A stretch of 64,000 nucleotides of DNA from Paragonimus westermani (taxonomy: Eukaryota > Platyhelminthes > Trematoda > Plagiorchiida > Troglotrematidae): assembly GCA_008508345.1 (NCBI GenBank), contig QNGE01001032.1, positions 62,824-126,823 on the forward strand. The letters are read 5' to 3'. The translations under genes and the position numbers were made by a program. Under the pieces are notes generated by a model. The model was not told the origin of the DNA and ran no database searches. It saw only the letters and a list, made by a program, of their open reading frames with translations. Numbering within the stretch: position 1 is the first letter of the stretch; every line of letters starts with the position of its first letter. Shown in pieces: positions 12,450 to 24,420 of this stretch.

Positions 12450-13065
12450 GACTGTATATGGAACTTTGCGCCGGTCTTATTGACAATTCTTCGGAACCCC
12501 AGTCTACGAGGGCCTCATTTTCCCATTCGTTGGCTGATGAGTCCTCAGCTTGCCTTTCGAATTCGGAGTTTCCTGTCACATGTTGGCCACTTCATGAAGA
12601 AATCTCTGGTACGGATTTGCCCAGTGTTGACGCTAATATAAGTCACCAAGTACTGAGCGGTTTCTTACAGGATTTGGGTCCGAATGTAATTTCCGAGTTT
12701 GTCGATCTCAATACGGACCATGCGACGGCAGGTGGAGATGGAGAAAGTTCAGAAGTGGAAGAGTATTTTCTGCCACGTCAACTCTCCGCTAAGCCCGATC
12801 AGTTTGCTACTCAGTCAGCGATTCCTTCACTTACAAGTTCCGCATCGGATACACCAACCAAAGGTCTGGGTTCTATACTGTCTTCACCCAGTGGGGTAGC
12901 ATCTCTCTTGCAAGCTACCTTGTCCAGTGCGACACCGGCTACAGAGCACAAAAACACATTGCCGACTTCACAGGTGAATGACCAACCCTCTGACGTGGTT
13001 GCTGCGTCTTCTACGGTCACATCGTTAACAAACGCTTCTGTGCCCGCTCCCAACAGTCCTACCAT
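12450..13065 (+). CDS. PHF20-like gene, acidic Ser-rich exon
   Basis: Acceptor ATTTCCAG ends at 12449 and donor GTATGT starts at 13066. The exon is 616 nt, entered after one base of a codon and left after two. It encodes readable residues about 326-530. These are Ser/Thr/Asp/Glu-rich and probably disordered, with no domain I recognise; an acidic patch lies near the middle (GDGESSEVEEYF). Membership rests on strand, spacing and exact phase agreement with the exons on either side. Confidence 0.7.
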
Positions 13066-13639
13066 GTATGTTATCTATCACTAAAATCCACGGTTTTTAT
13101 CACAACTTTCCCAGGTCGCCTGGAATCTTTTTTAGTCATCATCAGCATATTGGCGTTTATATTTTGCTGCTGTACTCGTAGTGGTCATCGGCTTTTCGTA
13201 TTTGCTTTTCATCCTCAGACCTCATTCATCCCTTGTTTAGGTCTGGAATGCGAGTTAATGTAGGTTCCCTCAGCGTTTGAACCCCGGATCAGAGTTAAGC
13301 ATGCTCCCCTAACGTGAAATTTAGGTTCGTTGAATGTCGACGATTGCTCTGTTTCAACAACTGAAATTCAGGAAAATAACCAACGCATGAAGCTGATAGC
13401 AACTGCATTGTTTACGGGATACTAGCTACGCACTTCGGGTGACTTCACAGCCACAGTTATCGATCATACTGAAAAAGACGCAGTCCTCGGCACAACGGCC
13501 GAAGTCACATTGATAGATTAGATTCCCGTCAACAGTAGAGTTTGTGCGGTCCGCTTGACAAGATTTACTAAGGCCAGCTCCAGACGCAAAAATTTTGAAA
13601 AATTTTCATTTTACCAGCTTATGCTTCAAATTCGGTGTC

Positions 13640-14190
13640 AAGGACGCCTCTCACTCTTTAGGCAGACACAGTTCTGACAGTTATTCTGGCCGAAGATGAG
13701 AGTGTCCGAATCAGCAGCCTCGGTGAGGCCAAGCGTGTTTTGAGTGGCAAATTTTTTCTGGAATCATCTTGTTCAACTGACGATCGATTGCTTTTGCAAC
13801 TGTGCGCCAAACACAGGCTGATTTTAGCCGGCACTAGTTTCATTTATCTTTTACGTCATAGTTATGTTTGGCACACTCTTTTCCTTTATCATGCCGGGTC
13901 TCAAATAGACGACAGCGGTTATTTAGAGTTGACTTGGCTCTATTAGGAACTGTCATTCTTACTGGAACACATGCTTGGATTCAGATCATGCATCGGTGTG
14001 TTATTGTTTTGTTCTTACATTCGCAAGGCGACGACCTCACTAAGCGTATTAGCTGGTTTTCGAAAATTTTCCCGTGCCGTCGGCAAACTGTAAATGCGAG
14101 AGTAGCCTAGGATACAATCCTAGCAGTTATAACCTCGAAGATCCTAGGAGCTGCTGAGTCCAAATCTCAACTCGTCAATAAAACAGACAC
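13640..14190. repeat. Dispersed repeat C, copy 1
   Basis: About 550 bp here is recognisably similar, in the same order, to 34650-35340. Shared blocks include a CAGTTCTGACA-type start, the phrase ATTCGCAAGG, GGCTGGTTTTCGA and a downstream CTAGGATACAA. There is no coding motif or terminal structure. It lies in an intron of the PHF20-like gene. Confidence 0.55.
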
Positions 14191-14754
14191 TATAGCATGC
14201 AGTATGATGGTTCGTGGATTAAACAAAAATTGGATTTCAAAGAATTTCCTACCGTTTTTAGTTGTCATACAGAGCGTGCCTCCTGACACTTCACATGACA
14301 AGTTTGGGAACGGTATCCGTAGAAAAATGAAGTGTAGTCTGATAGCCGATCGTGAGACTAATGGAGAAAGTGAAATGAAAATCTCTTTTCCCTCAAGGGG
14401 CACTGACCGACTCTTCAAACTAGAACTGAGGTCCGCAACTGGTTCTCGGGTTGCAAACGTAATAAAGCTGTTAGCTCGAGTGTCCTCGTGCCGGCAATTT
14501 AAAGACGGTTGGGAAGCGTTAGCAGAGGCTTTAACTTGATTGTTTTAATTTGTGTGGACGATGAAGAACATGCCACTCTGCTAAAATCAGTTTTTTTTCT
14601 GCCGTTTACGTTCAAGTGGCCGGATGCTAGCATTCACTACACGTGGCTTGGTATACTGGACGCTGGCAAAGGTCACACCTTACGGTCTTTGTCTTGTAAC
14701 CGTCGCCAGTGTCCCACACGAAGAACCCAGTGTTGGTCATGACTATTTTTATTA

Positions 14755-14935
14755 ACAGGATATTTCAAATTGAACAGTTTTACTTTATTCAACTTCCGCG
14801 TTCAAATGGACCCTCCATACAGTCCTTTTTAATCGAAACACTAGACTTTGCCACATGAACTCGAATTGACGCTCTCGCGAATCACCTGTATTGACCACTA
14901 CTTCATTAACTTCGCGAGTTACCACCTTCGGTACG
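14755..14935 (-). repeat. Degenerate SINE-B copy
   Basis: The order of blocks matches other SINE-B copies (tail, a TTCAAATGGAC segment, CACTAGACTTTG), but divergence is high and the tRNA-like head is poor. Confidence 0.45.
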
Positions 14936-15079
14936 TTACTGTTCTAGTGTTGAATTGCAACCGGTTGTTATGTCCGTTCAGCTGATCAGCGTCGTGCGAC
15001 ACCCTAACCATCATAATTACCCATTCGCACCCGAATTCTTTCGCTACACGTTTGTTCGTGTCCCACCATCATTTTTCAG

Positions 15080-15276
15080 CTCTCCAATACTGGATCAAAG
15101 CGAGTCCTCCTTAACTAATCTTGCAGTCGGACCCAGTTCGTCCACCACATCCGATCTGATTGGCGATCCGCTGTTGGACTCGATCACCGTCACAAACCCG
15201 TTCTCTGTACAATCCAGTTTGACGTCTGCATCCACTGAGCTCCCGTCTGACCGCACCAGTTGCATTCAAATTTGCG
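15080..15276 (+). CDS. PHF20-like gene, small exon
   Basis: Acceptor ATTTTTCAG ends at 15079 and donor GTGAGC starts at 15277. It is 197 nt, entered after two codon bases and left after one, matching both neighbours. It encodes readable residues about 531-596, a Ser/Thr-rich, probably disordered linker without a known domain. Confidence 0.65.
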
Positions 15277-18200
15277 GTGAGCTTTGGTTGTCACTACTTT
15301 CGATAGCTTAGATGCAGATTGTCCTTAGTGGTCCGACCTAGAGAGCAGCACTGGTAATGAATATGACCGTATAGCAATCGCGATTGTTCTTGTTTGTTGA
15401 ACAAGTCCTATTGTGTCATAAAGAACTTTTGTAAATGGTATTTCCGCGCTCTACAACCTGAGGTATTCCCATTAGCGTTGGTGAATGCCACTCACAGTGC
15501 ACATGATGGTTAACCGTAAGTAAGTGATCTAAGCAGAGTGTTGTAAAGCATGAAAAGCCCAAGGAACCAATCAGAAACAAATTCCTATCCAAGGAGGCAA
15601 GGCGTGTGTCTGGTGCCTTACGTATCCTATAGCTGAACAACTTAGTGTTTCACCCAAGTTGCTCAGAAGGAATTTGTTTTTCAGAACCTGAGGATGCACA
15701 GTGCAGCATTGGTTGCTGGTTGGACACGGTTGCTTTTACTCACTTGCTGATTGATTTTTGCACACCTCGCATACGGGCTAATTTCTTATTATTTCTACTT
15801 AGTTCTCATCAGTGGAGCACTGATCGTATAATGTTGGACAGGAAGAGTAACACGAGAACAAAATTTTCAAGATCGCATTGGTCGCAATCCAGCTGTGTGT
15901 AATTAGCTGCTTGTGTTTAAAAAAGTGAAATTCGGTTACCGTTTTACTCATGCGTCGTATAGAAAGAACAGCCGCATTTGTTGGTTGACTCGTGAACCTC
16001 CGGATAGCAGTCGGTAAGGTCAGGATGATGTTGTTCAGTCGGATTGATCAGTGTGCGTTCCAGTCTACATCGTGTGGACACGTAGCTAGTGTAAGGGAAG
16101 GAGAAATACTACGGTCGACATGGGAGGGTTTTTCCACTTATCTACGCAGTTATTTTGTTTATACCTCTGAGCTTATTCGCGTTTTTTGAGTTTGATTTTC
16201 AACCCCGCGATGAGTCTGTTTTCGATTGTCTCAAGTCACAGTTGACAATTTTCCGAAAAAAGTGACTTTAGGTAGTCTGTGGTTGGCCGAAGTGTTGTCA
16301 TCTTTTTTCCATTTGTTTTGTCTCGTGACCACTGTTCTGTGAACTTATACTAGTTTGGTAGGTGAACAATAAATCGTGCTATCGGTTAATCCGATTGTGG
16401 TAAGAATTTTCGCCATTTGGTCTCACACAGTCCTCCGCAGCTTCCACAGTGGAAGGTTTTTTAAAGAGCAAGCTCACAAACTCGAACGTCTCCATTTTTA
16501 CGATGTGACTATCGGTGTGAAAGTGGAGGTTGGTCGCCTACCACAGAGCACAATTTGAGTAGAGTTCGCCTTTGAATAAATTAATGCATCACTGATCACG
16601 TGTATGAATAATTTGCACTTGCTGTATATCATGTAGAGTCAGACTGTTCAGCTATGGTTTCCCCCACGTCACTTACATGTGTGGCCACCACACCTATCAC
16701 GTGCCTCTGTTGTTGCATTTATCTGTCTATTTTGAATCCTTACGTATTTGAATAAGGTTGCTACATGTTTATCAACTCATTGCACTCTCTTGCTTTTCCA
16801 CGGCTTTTATCATTTTGATAGTTCTTCATCAGACCAATAGTTTATAGATTCAAGGCAGTGATAGGTCGGAAAAATGGCAAGTTAATGAAACTCTTCAGCG
16901 CTCTATTCGTTGCAGAATAACATGGATTAGACAGTACACATTTCAATAGCTTGGTTTCGGTCAAACATAAACAGCCTTATTTGATGTTTTACCAACAGAA
17001 TAAGAAAAATCTTTTAGGCAGTGACACTGAAACAAGAGTTGAAAGTAGCCGCTAATGTGTTAGGGAGAAATGTCTCCCCGGACCGCTTCAGAACCCGGAA
17101 CGTGTTCGCCGTTACGTCACGTGATCCGTTCAAATGATATTGCGACTGTATCAGACTCCTAAGCGCACCGAGCTGGTTCACCACTCCTCCCTTGATTACT
17201 TCGAGCCCGAAAAACTAAGTGTCTGTCCCGGGCCAGTCTGCTTGTGTATTCTTTCTCCTGGTGTTGTGCAGTGGAACAGGTCAGACGACTAGGTGTTTGC
17301 CCAAATGAATCAAAGAACACCATCTTGGTTGGCTCGAGACCGGCTTGACCAAAACCATCAACAGCGCAGTAGCTTCACTTCTTGTCAGTACGGGCTATCG
17401 CGTTGACCCAAAGCAAGCTTTCCGCATAGCTTACAGAATTTTGGACAATCACATCAGCCTGGTCAGACAGCGAATGTTAGCTGCCGCGGAGTCGATTGCT
17501 ATTAGACTACACACCCCTGCTCTTTGTTCTCGAAAGAAGTTCATACAAACCCTGCAGTTACGGTGGCCAAAGATCAAATCACTACAACTTCGGCTTCTGT
17601 GATTTGCTTGTGAACGGATCTTTTAACCACTCATCATAGTCATCATTGGCTGGTCGTTTGAGTGGCGTAGCCCCTTTCATTCGGAATTTTGTACTCTATT
17701 GTACGGACTAACTGAAGCTGTCCTAATATTGTTTTAATCTTGTTGAACATATATAACTGTAACAATTGTTAGTCACCGTTGTCTTCTATGACTCAGTGGG
17801 ACTTTTGCGAAATTCTCATATTGTTAATCATTCATGGCTTGGAGGTTGATATAGTGTACGCATCTTTCAAGTTAGTCAGATCAGGCTGTGATCTGCCAAC
17901 TGATTTCGGTTGGATAACAGATCTTGTTGATACTTGACGCGAAATCTGTCGGTTTCATTCTACTTCGTTTAAAGTAATTAACCATTGGTAGGTCCGGATA
18001 ATGTCACTCAAGGATCATGTGCATATGCTTCACGATTTCAGGTCATGCTCAATACGGTGAATAACAAACGCACACCGTTGTACACGTGCATTATACAAAC
18101 AGTGTTTTTCATTTTGGAAAACGGTATTGCACCCGGTACTAAGTGAGAGTGATTGACCTTAAGCAGTTGGTCACTTAGAAGGCGACGCCAAGAACGTCAC

Positions 18201-18334
18201 TAGCCAAAGGGCATTAGCAAAGTAGTTCCGTTCTCTTATTTGTTGGTACTTCTGGAACTACTGTGCATCCATTTGTATCACGAATCGATTCTTGTTCCAA
18301 CCAATGACATTTTCTTGCCGGGTTTATTTTTCAG
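15277..18334. other. Last intron of PHF20-like gene
   Basis: Apart from the Penelope-like tail at 17315-17602 I see only short overlapping open frames and nothing that looks like an exon. Confidence 0.5.
17315..17602 (+). pseudogene. Penelope-like element, C-terminal tail
   Basis: The + frame matches, block by block, the end of the nearly intact Penelope-like protein at 46.6-46.8 kb. It has a GIY-YIG-flanking segment (WLETGLTKTINS), then a histidine/aspartate linker, then the terminal AESIAIRLHTPALC block and a WP near the end. The reverse transcriptase and the catalytic part of the endonuclease are missing, so this is a dead 5'-truncated copy. It lies in sense orientation in the last intron of the PHF20-like gene. 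Confidence 0.75.
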
Positions 18335-19161
18335 ACAACCACAATGAGGCTGATACTTCAAACGTAGCGGCTGTTTCGCCCGTTGTAAACGAAATGGATT
18401 GGCTGACAGTCAATTCGGCACATACTCTCGGGAACGGTTGCTGCGGCTTGCCGTTCAGTTCGATGTCCTCCATGAAAACACCCGTGAGACCCCCCATTGC
18501 AACAACGTCCATGGTTTATGATGCATTCGACCCGGGCGCTAGCCTTGGTCTGGATGCGATTACTGACACACTGACCCCGGACGATCTGTCTGAAGCTTAC
18601 GCTGGCCTCGATCACCTCGACCAGTACATACTGGGCCCCCTCGAACGTACCTTGTTCATCATGGAATCCCAACTGGATTCTGTGACCAGACAGTTAGTAC
18701 TGTTGGAGGAAGCTGCGAGTGCGAACAACAATCTACCTAAAACCCACGCGCCTCCCCCTACTCCCTTTGACTTTGACATCGCAGTGAACGATCCGGACTA
18801 TACTCATCCACCCTGTTCAGATTCCAGCTCTCCGTTTGGTTCGTCGTCCTCCGTATCACTCAGCCCATCTACTGCCATTCGTGACGATCTCCCTGTTTCC
18901 GTGACCAGTCCAAACGGTGGGAGGCGCACGCACTCGTTCACTAATTCATCTTCAACTGACCGTTCGTTTCCCACATTGGTGACTCGTAAAGGCCATTTAT
19001 ACCGCAGTCATAGCACAAAACAAGCTGCTCGTCAGCTCTACCGATTCACAATGTCCAGACGGTCCTTAGTACGACCACGAGCGCTTTGCGCTTCACGCAA
19101 AAAACCGTCGTTTTTCCGGCGATCATCTGCTGCCGTTAGACCTCAGAACGAGCGCCTTTGA
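18335..19161 (+). CDS. PHF20-like gene, terminal exon
   Basis: The acceptor ends at 18334 after TTTATTTTTCAG. The exon is entered after one codon base, in agreement with the preceding exon, and ends with TGA at 19159-19161. It encodes readable residues about 597-871. A helical, leucine-rich, acidic segment at about 694-722 (LERTLFIMESQLDSV) could form a short coiled coil. A Ser-rich region follows, and then a strongly basic C-terminus (many Arg/Lys in the last 70 residues) that could be a nuclear localisation or nucleic-acid-binding tail. The five exons sum to 2616 nt, exactly 872 codons including the stop, which supports the gene model. Confidence 0.75.
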
Positions 19162-19180
19162 TATCAGTTTGGATTGTTCT

Positions 19181-19186
19181 AATAAA
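19181..19186 (+). terminator. Poly(A) signal of PHF20-like gene
   Basis: A canonical AATAAA 20 bp after the stop codon would give a very short 3' UTR. The following 200 bp are pyrimidine-rich. Confidence 0.6.
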
Positions 19187-19490
19187 CCCGGCTACTTTTC
19201 ATCGTATGATTTCGTTACTGACTTACACTTTCGCCTTTTGCACTGTGTATGTTTGCATTTGTATTTCTTGCCTCTTCAACCATCACTTTCCACACCCTCC
19301 TCCATGTTGTGTACATACTTATCAGACAGATCATTTGCATGTTCTCTCTTTCCCGGTTCCCACCTCCGATTCTGCCAGTCATTTTGGCTGCGCAGGCTAC
19401 TTGTCCTTTATTCTTACTGCTGTATTTGCGCGTGATGGCTCGGATACCATTGACAATACAAGAACTCACTGTTCATCACACAATCTTTCC

Positions 19491-20622
19491 TCATTCGCTA
19501 CCCGACTTCTGAAGTGTCTTAAGGTTTATTGATGGTGTGCTTTTTGGTTCAACCCTCAGTGCCTTTGGTATTTTCGTGTTACCGTGTCGGCAGCCTGCAG
19601 CAATAGTTGATTTCGCCTGTGTGTTCAGCAACGATTTTGTGGCAGTCGCGGGCTCTACCACAGCCGGTAATTGCGATAATATGGAAAACGTGCACATCAT
19701 GCTAGTTTCACCGTTAGGTGGGTAGTAATTGTGTGAGCAATTTCAAAAGTGGCTTCAGGGTTTTCGTGTGGGAAGACTATAAAACTTAGTTCATGATTGA
19801 GTACAAAAATGCTAATTTCAAAGCCGTTATCACCGTCGTTACGTCCTGCGGTAACGGTTAGGATTTCCTGCGCATGTTCACGCAGTGTTGGTGCTTCAAA
19901 TGCATATGATCCGGCCAACTGCAGTGGCCCACAGACCGGACTTTCTGAACGCGTTGTATCTTGGTCCCTTAAATTAACAGCGAAAATTGGTCATTTCGTA
20001 TCACACTCGAGGAGCCTGGTTAGCCGTATGCAACGTGAACCATTCGAAGTGGGTAAGTATCCTGTGAGAAGCAGCAGTGCCTTATAGTGTGAGTCTGTGA
20101 AAAGTTGCTGCGTGGCCCTGATGATAAAGATGACCCTTGGAATCACTGACAACACTACATCAGTGGTTGCTACTGTTGTCTAACTACTGTGCAGTCGCGA
20201 GAAAGCGAAGGCCGTAGCTTGTGGGAGACTGGCAGCATCCTTCATATAATCTCTGTAGCTAATTTAAAACAACCAACCGAGTTGCAATGACAGTACTGCT
20301 TCATCTACAAGACGGTCTACTTGAAACTTCCATTGCCACGCCCTACTAACTAGCTACTGAACCAATGTCTTCCTTGACCTAGTATCTTTTCTGACTTTCG
20401 TTTACCAACTTTTCAATCGATTACCACGTGCTTCAAACTGATGATCTGCGGAGTCGCAAAATAGTGTGTGGAACGGTAATGAATGGGCTGAGCGCTTATT
20501 TCTTGGCTAGGACTGGTTGCCATCTCGATGGTACATCGTTTTCGGTCCGAAAAATCTCGAAAATATGCTACAGGCGAATCAAATGGCACTTTTTGTGTTA
20601 TGCATACGAAATCCTGTCTCAA
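19491..20622 (-). other. Candidate convergent coding block, product unknown
   Basis: On the minus strand a frame from about 19970 to 19697 reads as ordinary protein (contains CGPLQLAGSYAFEAP and GDNGFEISIFVLN). A second frame overlaps it down to a TGA at 19491, and a minus-strand AATAAA lies at 19407-19412. Another open minus frame is at 20413-20622. The + strand is also open for long stretches and carries a strong GTAAGT donor at 20053, so the true strand is unsettled. I do not recognise a family. If the minus strand is coding, the gene is tail-to-tail with the PHF20-like gene. Confidence 0.3.
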
Positions 20623-20652
20623 AACTTGCTACACCTAGTCTAAGAGAACGCT

Positions 20653-22440
20653 AGCGAATAAGAAGGCGTTCAGACTACCGGATCTTGGCAGACGGTTCAG
20701 CCGCTTTTAGTCACCCGATCGGCCCGTGATTAGATGTGCAGCCTCCTTTCAATTCGGCCATGTATAAAAGCTGGTAATGTTGGCTTTGGACGCCAACAAT
20801 GTTTTGGGAAAATCAACAACTTGTGGTTTTCCTGGTCGCACTCAATTGCCCAGTGTCGGCGTCTACCTTCTGATTAATACAGATGTGACGCAAGATCAAT
20901 AGGAGGTTTTATGGACTGTCCAGCTATCGAATCACCTCCGAACCTCTCATTATCCACATCACTGCGCATCACTATGACGTACATGTTTATTGCCGCCTCT
21001 TGATTCGTAGACGGGGTTCCTGTGTGTCAAATCAGAAACGCTCGACGGGTTAGCTAGTCTCCCGTTTGTGCTAGTGGTCCAGACGGAACTATATTGTGTA
21101 TGTACAGATCGGCGGGCGATTATCGATCCTTTGGATACGAACTTAATCCTAAAACGTTAACGGGCTTATGTGAGGGGCATTAGTAAATAGTGACCGGACG
21201 GCTAAAAAAAACTTTCTATAGTTGTTTTTGCTGTAGCCGACAACATTAAAATTGCCTCGTAGTGCATGCAGTCAGCTGATTTCGTGCAGTGCTTAATATG
21301 TCAAGTCACTAGGTGCTCTTATTATATGATGATTTGATCTTCAAAGGCATGGAACTTACCAGAAGGTCAGGCTTGTGTTCTTCAGGTCATCCACAGAGTA
21401 TACGTGTTTTAGTGCTCATAAGTTTTAGTTTGCAGCACAGTCGTTCAACTTTGTGTCCAAACATTCGATTTTGCTGCAGCGAAACACGTTGCACATCACG
21501 GCCCAATGGATCTCTTGTCACCGACGCCGACCCGGCTGATTCAGACCTGTTAAATGATATGACTACTCACTCCCTATCCTGATGTTGGGTCTCCACATCA
21601 GAGCACACAACAAGCAAGTCATTAACATTCCCCCCGGTCGGCGAGTGTCTGCGGATACAAACATCCAGTGCTGGAATTCTTGCCAGTCACGTCGACTGGG
21701 GTTCATCACGCGTATCACCCTAACAGTCTACTTATGCCATTGTGTCTAGTAAAGAAGAAAAATCATTTCCTCATCCAGCTTCTATGCGCATATGGCGGTT
21801 ATTCGGTGCTTCTGTTTGGAACGTTACGTTTGCCTTTCTTTGAGCCCTGACGAAATGTTAGTGGTGCTTAATAAGTCGCACACATCATGGTGGATACTTA
21901 CCGCCGGTACTTTTGTTACACGTACCTGAATGCAAACGATAAATTACACTTTGTAGATGCTCTGCCATCAACCACGCAACAAGATAAGTGGTACTGTATA
22001 TGTCAGGCCGGAATAATGCTATTATGTGGCAACCTAACGAAACAGACTGGAAACTTGACCAATTTTGTGTCCTTACACTAGCGTTGTGGTTGTATGGCTT
22101 TAACAAGCGTCGCACGCACAATGACCTTAAACCTATTTTATGACGATCGCTAACAGGACCCCGACTCTGTAGAAAGATTTATTTTTGTTGTATACAGGTC
22201 ATCGTTAAAATGTGGTCAGCCTAATGGCCTCCTCTCACAATGTTTATACCTCACGGCTAGTTGCTATCGCTTTTCAAAACTAATTCCAATTTCAAGATCA
22301 CTAGCCCAGTGGGTCGTCAAAAACAGTCAAAAATATCCCCGTCATACATAATGTCATCAACGTTTCCAACGTACCACTTGAATGCACGCGATTTATTGAC
22401 CCTTGGATGAACACAATTCATCTGTTTGATACCCGATTGA
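20653..22440. other. No supported gene apart from one weak exon
   Basis: Only short open frames. A possible short terminal exon lies at 21480-21582. Confidence 0.5.
21480..21582 (+). CDS. Possible short terminal exon, unknown
   Basis: The acceptor ATTTTGCTGCAG ends at 21479 and a 34-codon frame runs to TGA at 21580. The peptide is acidic at its end (DADPADSDLLND) and the codons are richer in GC than the surroundings. There is no partner exon or domain I can identify, and no clear AATAAA follows. It may be chance. Confidence 0.2.
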
Positions 22441-22502
22441 TGTATCGTAAATCAGAACCCAAGGGGTAATGAGCGTAAACTAGTATTTATGCAATCTGCC
22501 CA
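22441..22502 (-). repeat. 3' LTR of Mag-like Ty3/Gypsy element
   Basis: This 62-bp segment aligns with 26516-26581 once small indels are allowed. On the minus strand both begin TGGGCAGAT and end in ACA (TG...CA termini). Shared core: ACTAGTTTACG, then GTTCTG and TTTA. They flank gag and pol exactly, as expected of LTRs. Confidence 0.7.
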
Positions 22503-22644
22503 GTAGACGTACACAAAGCACATTAAATCGGTGAACGGGTTAGAATTGAACCGGTCATAGTCGCGATGTATCAAGCGAGCGTTAGTAGCCAATCAGATGC
22601 GAGGTGAACGTTCTGGACCTGTAAAGGATGTACACACACTTCAC

Positions 22645-23232
22645 TCACTTTCGGTCAGCTTCGGATGAGACGGTCGACCGATTTCGAAGCCCGTGATGAG
22701 CGACGAGCATTTGAGGGGGTTGCTCCGTACGTGAAGGTAAACTGATTGTCCGGGCTAATCGTCCAGTAAATAATTGACGTTGACTGACTTTCTTGTTGTT
22801 ATCCCACTCGTATGTACCAAGTCTGGTGGTACGCTTTGTGGAGATTGGAGGTGAAAAGCTTGTTTGCCCTCTGTTGTGTAACTGATTCTTCAGACGGAAA
22901 AATGTTCCGGGTGCCAGAGTTTTTGCTGACTTGGCATAGGTCTTCTGGTAAGTCTCCCTCCGAAGCAAATCGGTATGTCTGTCTTCATTTGCAGGTTGGT
23001 GAGCTGCGTTAAGTTTCGTACGTAAAGCTCTCCCGAACATGAGTTCGGTAGGCATTTTTCCGGTCGCTCTGTGGTGGCTGATGTGATAAGCAGATAACGC
23101 TTGAAGCACAGAATCCTCCCACGTTTCCCCTGGTAACTGTAATGCCTGTATGGACCCATTCAAAGAGCGATTCAAACGTTCTACTGTACCATTACTTGCG
23201 GGATTATAAGGAACAGTCCGCGAATGTTCCAC
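22645..23232 (-). pseudogene. Mag-like element: integrase C-terminal part
   Basis: A 195-codon frame covers the end of the integrase core. The typical PYNPASNGTVERLNRSL block contains the catalytic Glu region (VERLN), followed by the LSAYHISHHRATGKMPTELMF-type segment and a degenerate C-terminal domain. It is separated from the upstream integrase part by a frameshift. Confidence 0.8.
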
Positions 23233-23381
23233 TCCCTGCCGACGTGAAAATTCTTCAAACTAACAAACTGAGGTCCTTTATCGGTGACAATCTCCTCAGG
23301 AATCCCGAAGCGGACAATATGGTGTTTCATCCAATGAACTACTGTGGTTGTCGTGACATCTCCACAGATGTGTGCCTCAAG

Positions 23382-23957
23382 CTATTTACTATAGTAGCAA
23401 TTGTCGACCAATATGTTACGTTTATTCCAATGAGCTGTTGCGAAAGGTCCCACAATATCGATAGCCAGCTTTGCCCACGGGCGCATAGGATATTTCACTG
23501 TTTGCACAGAGCCAACTATAGGTTTGATTGATTTATCAACATGTTGACAAGGGACGCAAACATTGACAAAAGTCTCGATTGACGAGAACACCGGTGGCCG
23601 CCAATGCCATTCGCCAGCACTACGAACGGTCTGTGTGATTCCAGTATGTCCCTCATGTGCACACAGCATAGTCTCACGATTTAAACTACATGCTGGGATG
23701 ATCCGTGATCCACGCATGATGCAGTCGTCTACTACAGAAAGCTCCTCTTGCAAGGGGTAGTAGCATTTTAGATCGTCAGTGATATTTTTGACATTAGGCC
23801 ATCTGGTAGAAACGTATTGTTCCAACTGTTGGTGTTCATCATCCATTTGCGTATGCTTTCGCAGTCGCACTCTGGTTACCGCATGAATGTCCAAATCATC
23901 CATGGCAGTCACCATTTCGAATTCGTTCATATCGTCTGTATCACTTTGTACAGGCAA
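23382..23957 (-). pseudogene. Mag-like element: integrase zinc-binding domain and core start
   Basis: Contains the H-H-C-C zinc-binding domain (AHEGHTGITQTVR followed by CVPCQH) and the first catalytic Asp block (LAIDIVGPF). The frame ends in the core, and the next part resumes in a different frame at 23232. Confidence 0.8.
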
Positions 23958-24357
23958 AGGTAGGCGGGAAGTTCATTAGCTACTTGATTTTCTGATTCAC
24001 GTCTGTATTCAATTCCGAAGTCGTAATTCAATGGTCTGGCATACCACCGACTGGTCCGTAATGGTCTATGGCCTTTAGTTAATTGACTGGGAAGTGTCGT
24101 CAATGCTGCATGATCAGTTCTCAGTGTGTACCGAAGAGGTACATATGTCACTTCTCACAGGCCTAGTCACAGGCTAAACCTTCTTTTATTCCGTACCAAG
24201 AAGTGTTCGTGATGCGTATGTCAATTTTTTCCTGTCCTTGTTGCATTTGGGAAAGAACGGCTCCTAGACCAACATCGCAGGTATCTGTTGAAACGAACGT
24301 ACTACAGGATTCGTCAAAGATACTGACAACGGTAACAGAAACAATCATCTGCTTCAC
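23927..24357 (-). pseudogene. Mag-like element: RNase H fragments
   Basis: Two frames. The upstream one (24163-24357) has the start of RNase H (STDTCDVGLGAVLSQ). The downstream one (23927-24151) has LRTDHAALTTL and the GHRPLRTSRWYARPLNYDF block. The usual VADALSR motif reads VANELPA, so a catalytic Asp is lost. Confidence 0.75.
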
Positions 24358-24420
24358 GCTTGAAAAGGTTTCTCTCTGAATTTCGGACCGCTCGAAGGGA
24401 ATATTGGATCCCGTACGTAA

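Noticed and set aside
19158..19532. Hydrophobic ORFs just after the PHF20-like stop codon
   Set aside because: Several frames are open on both strands because the DNA is pyrimidine-rich; there are no splice sites or motifs.
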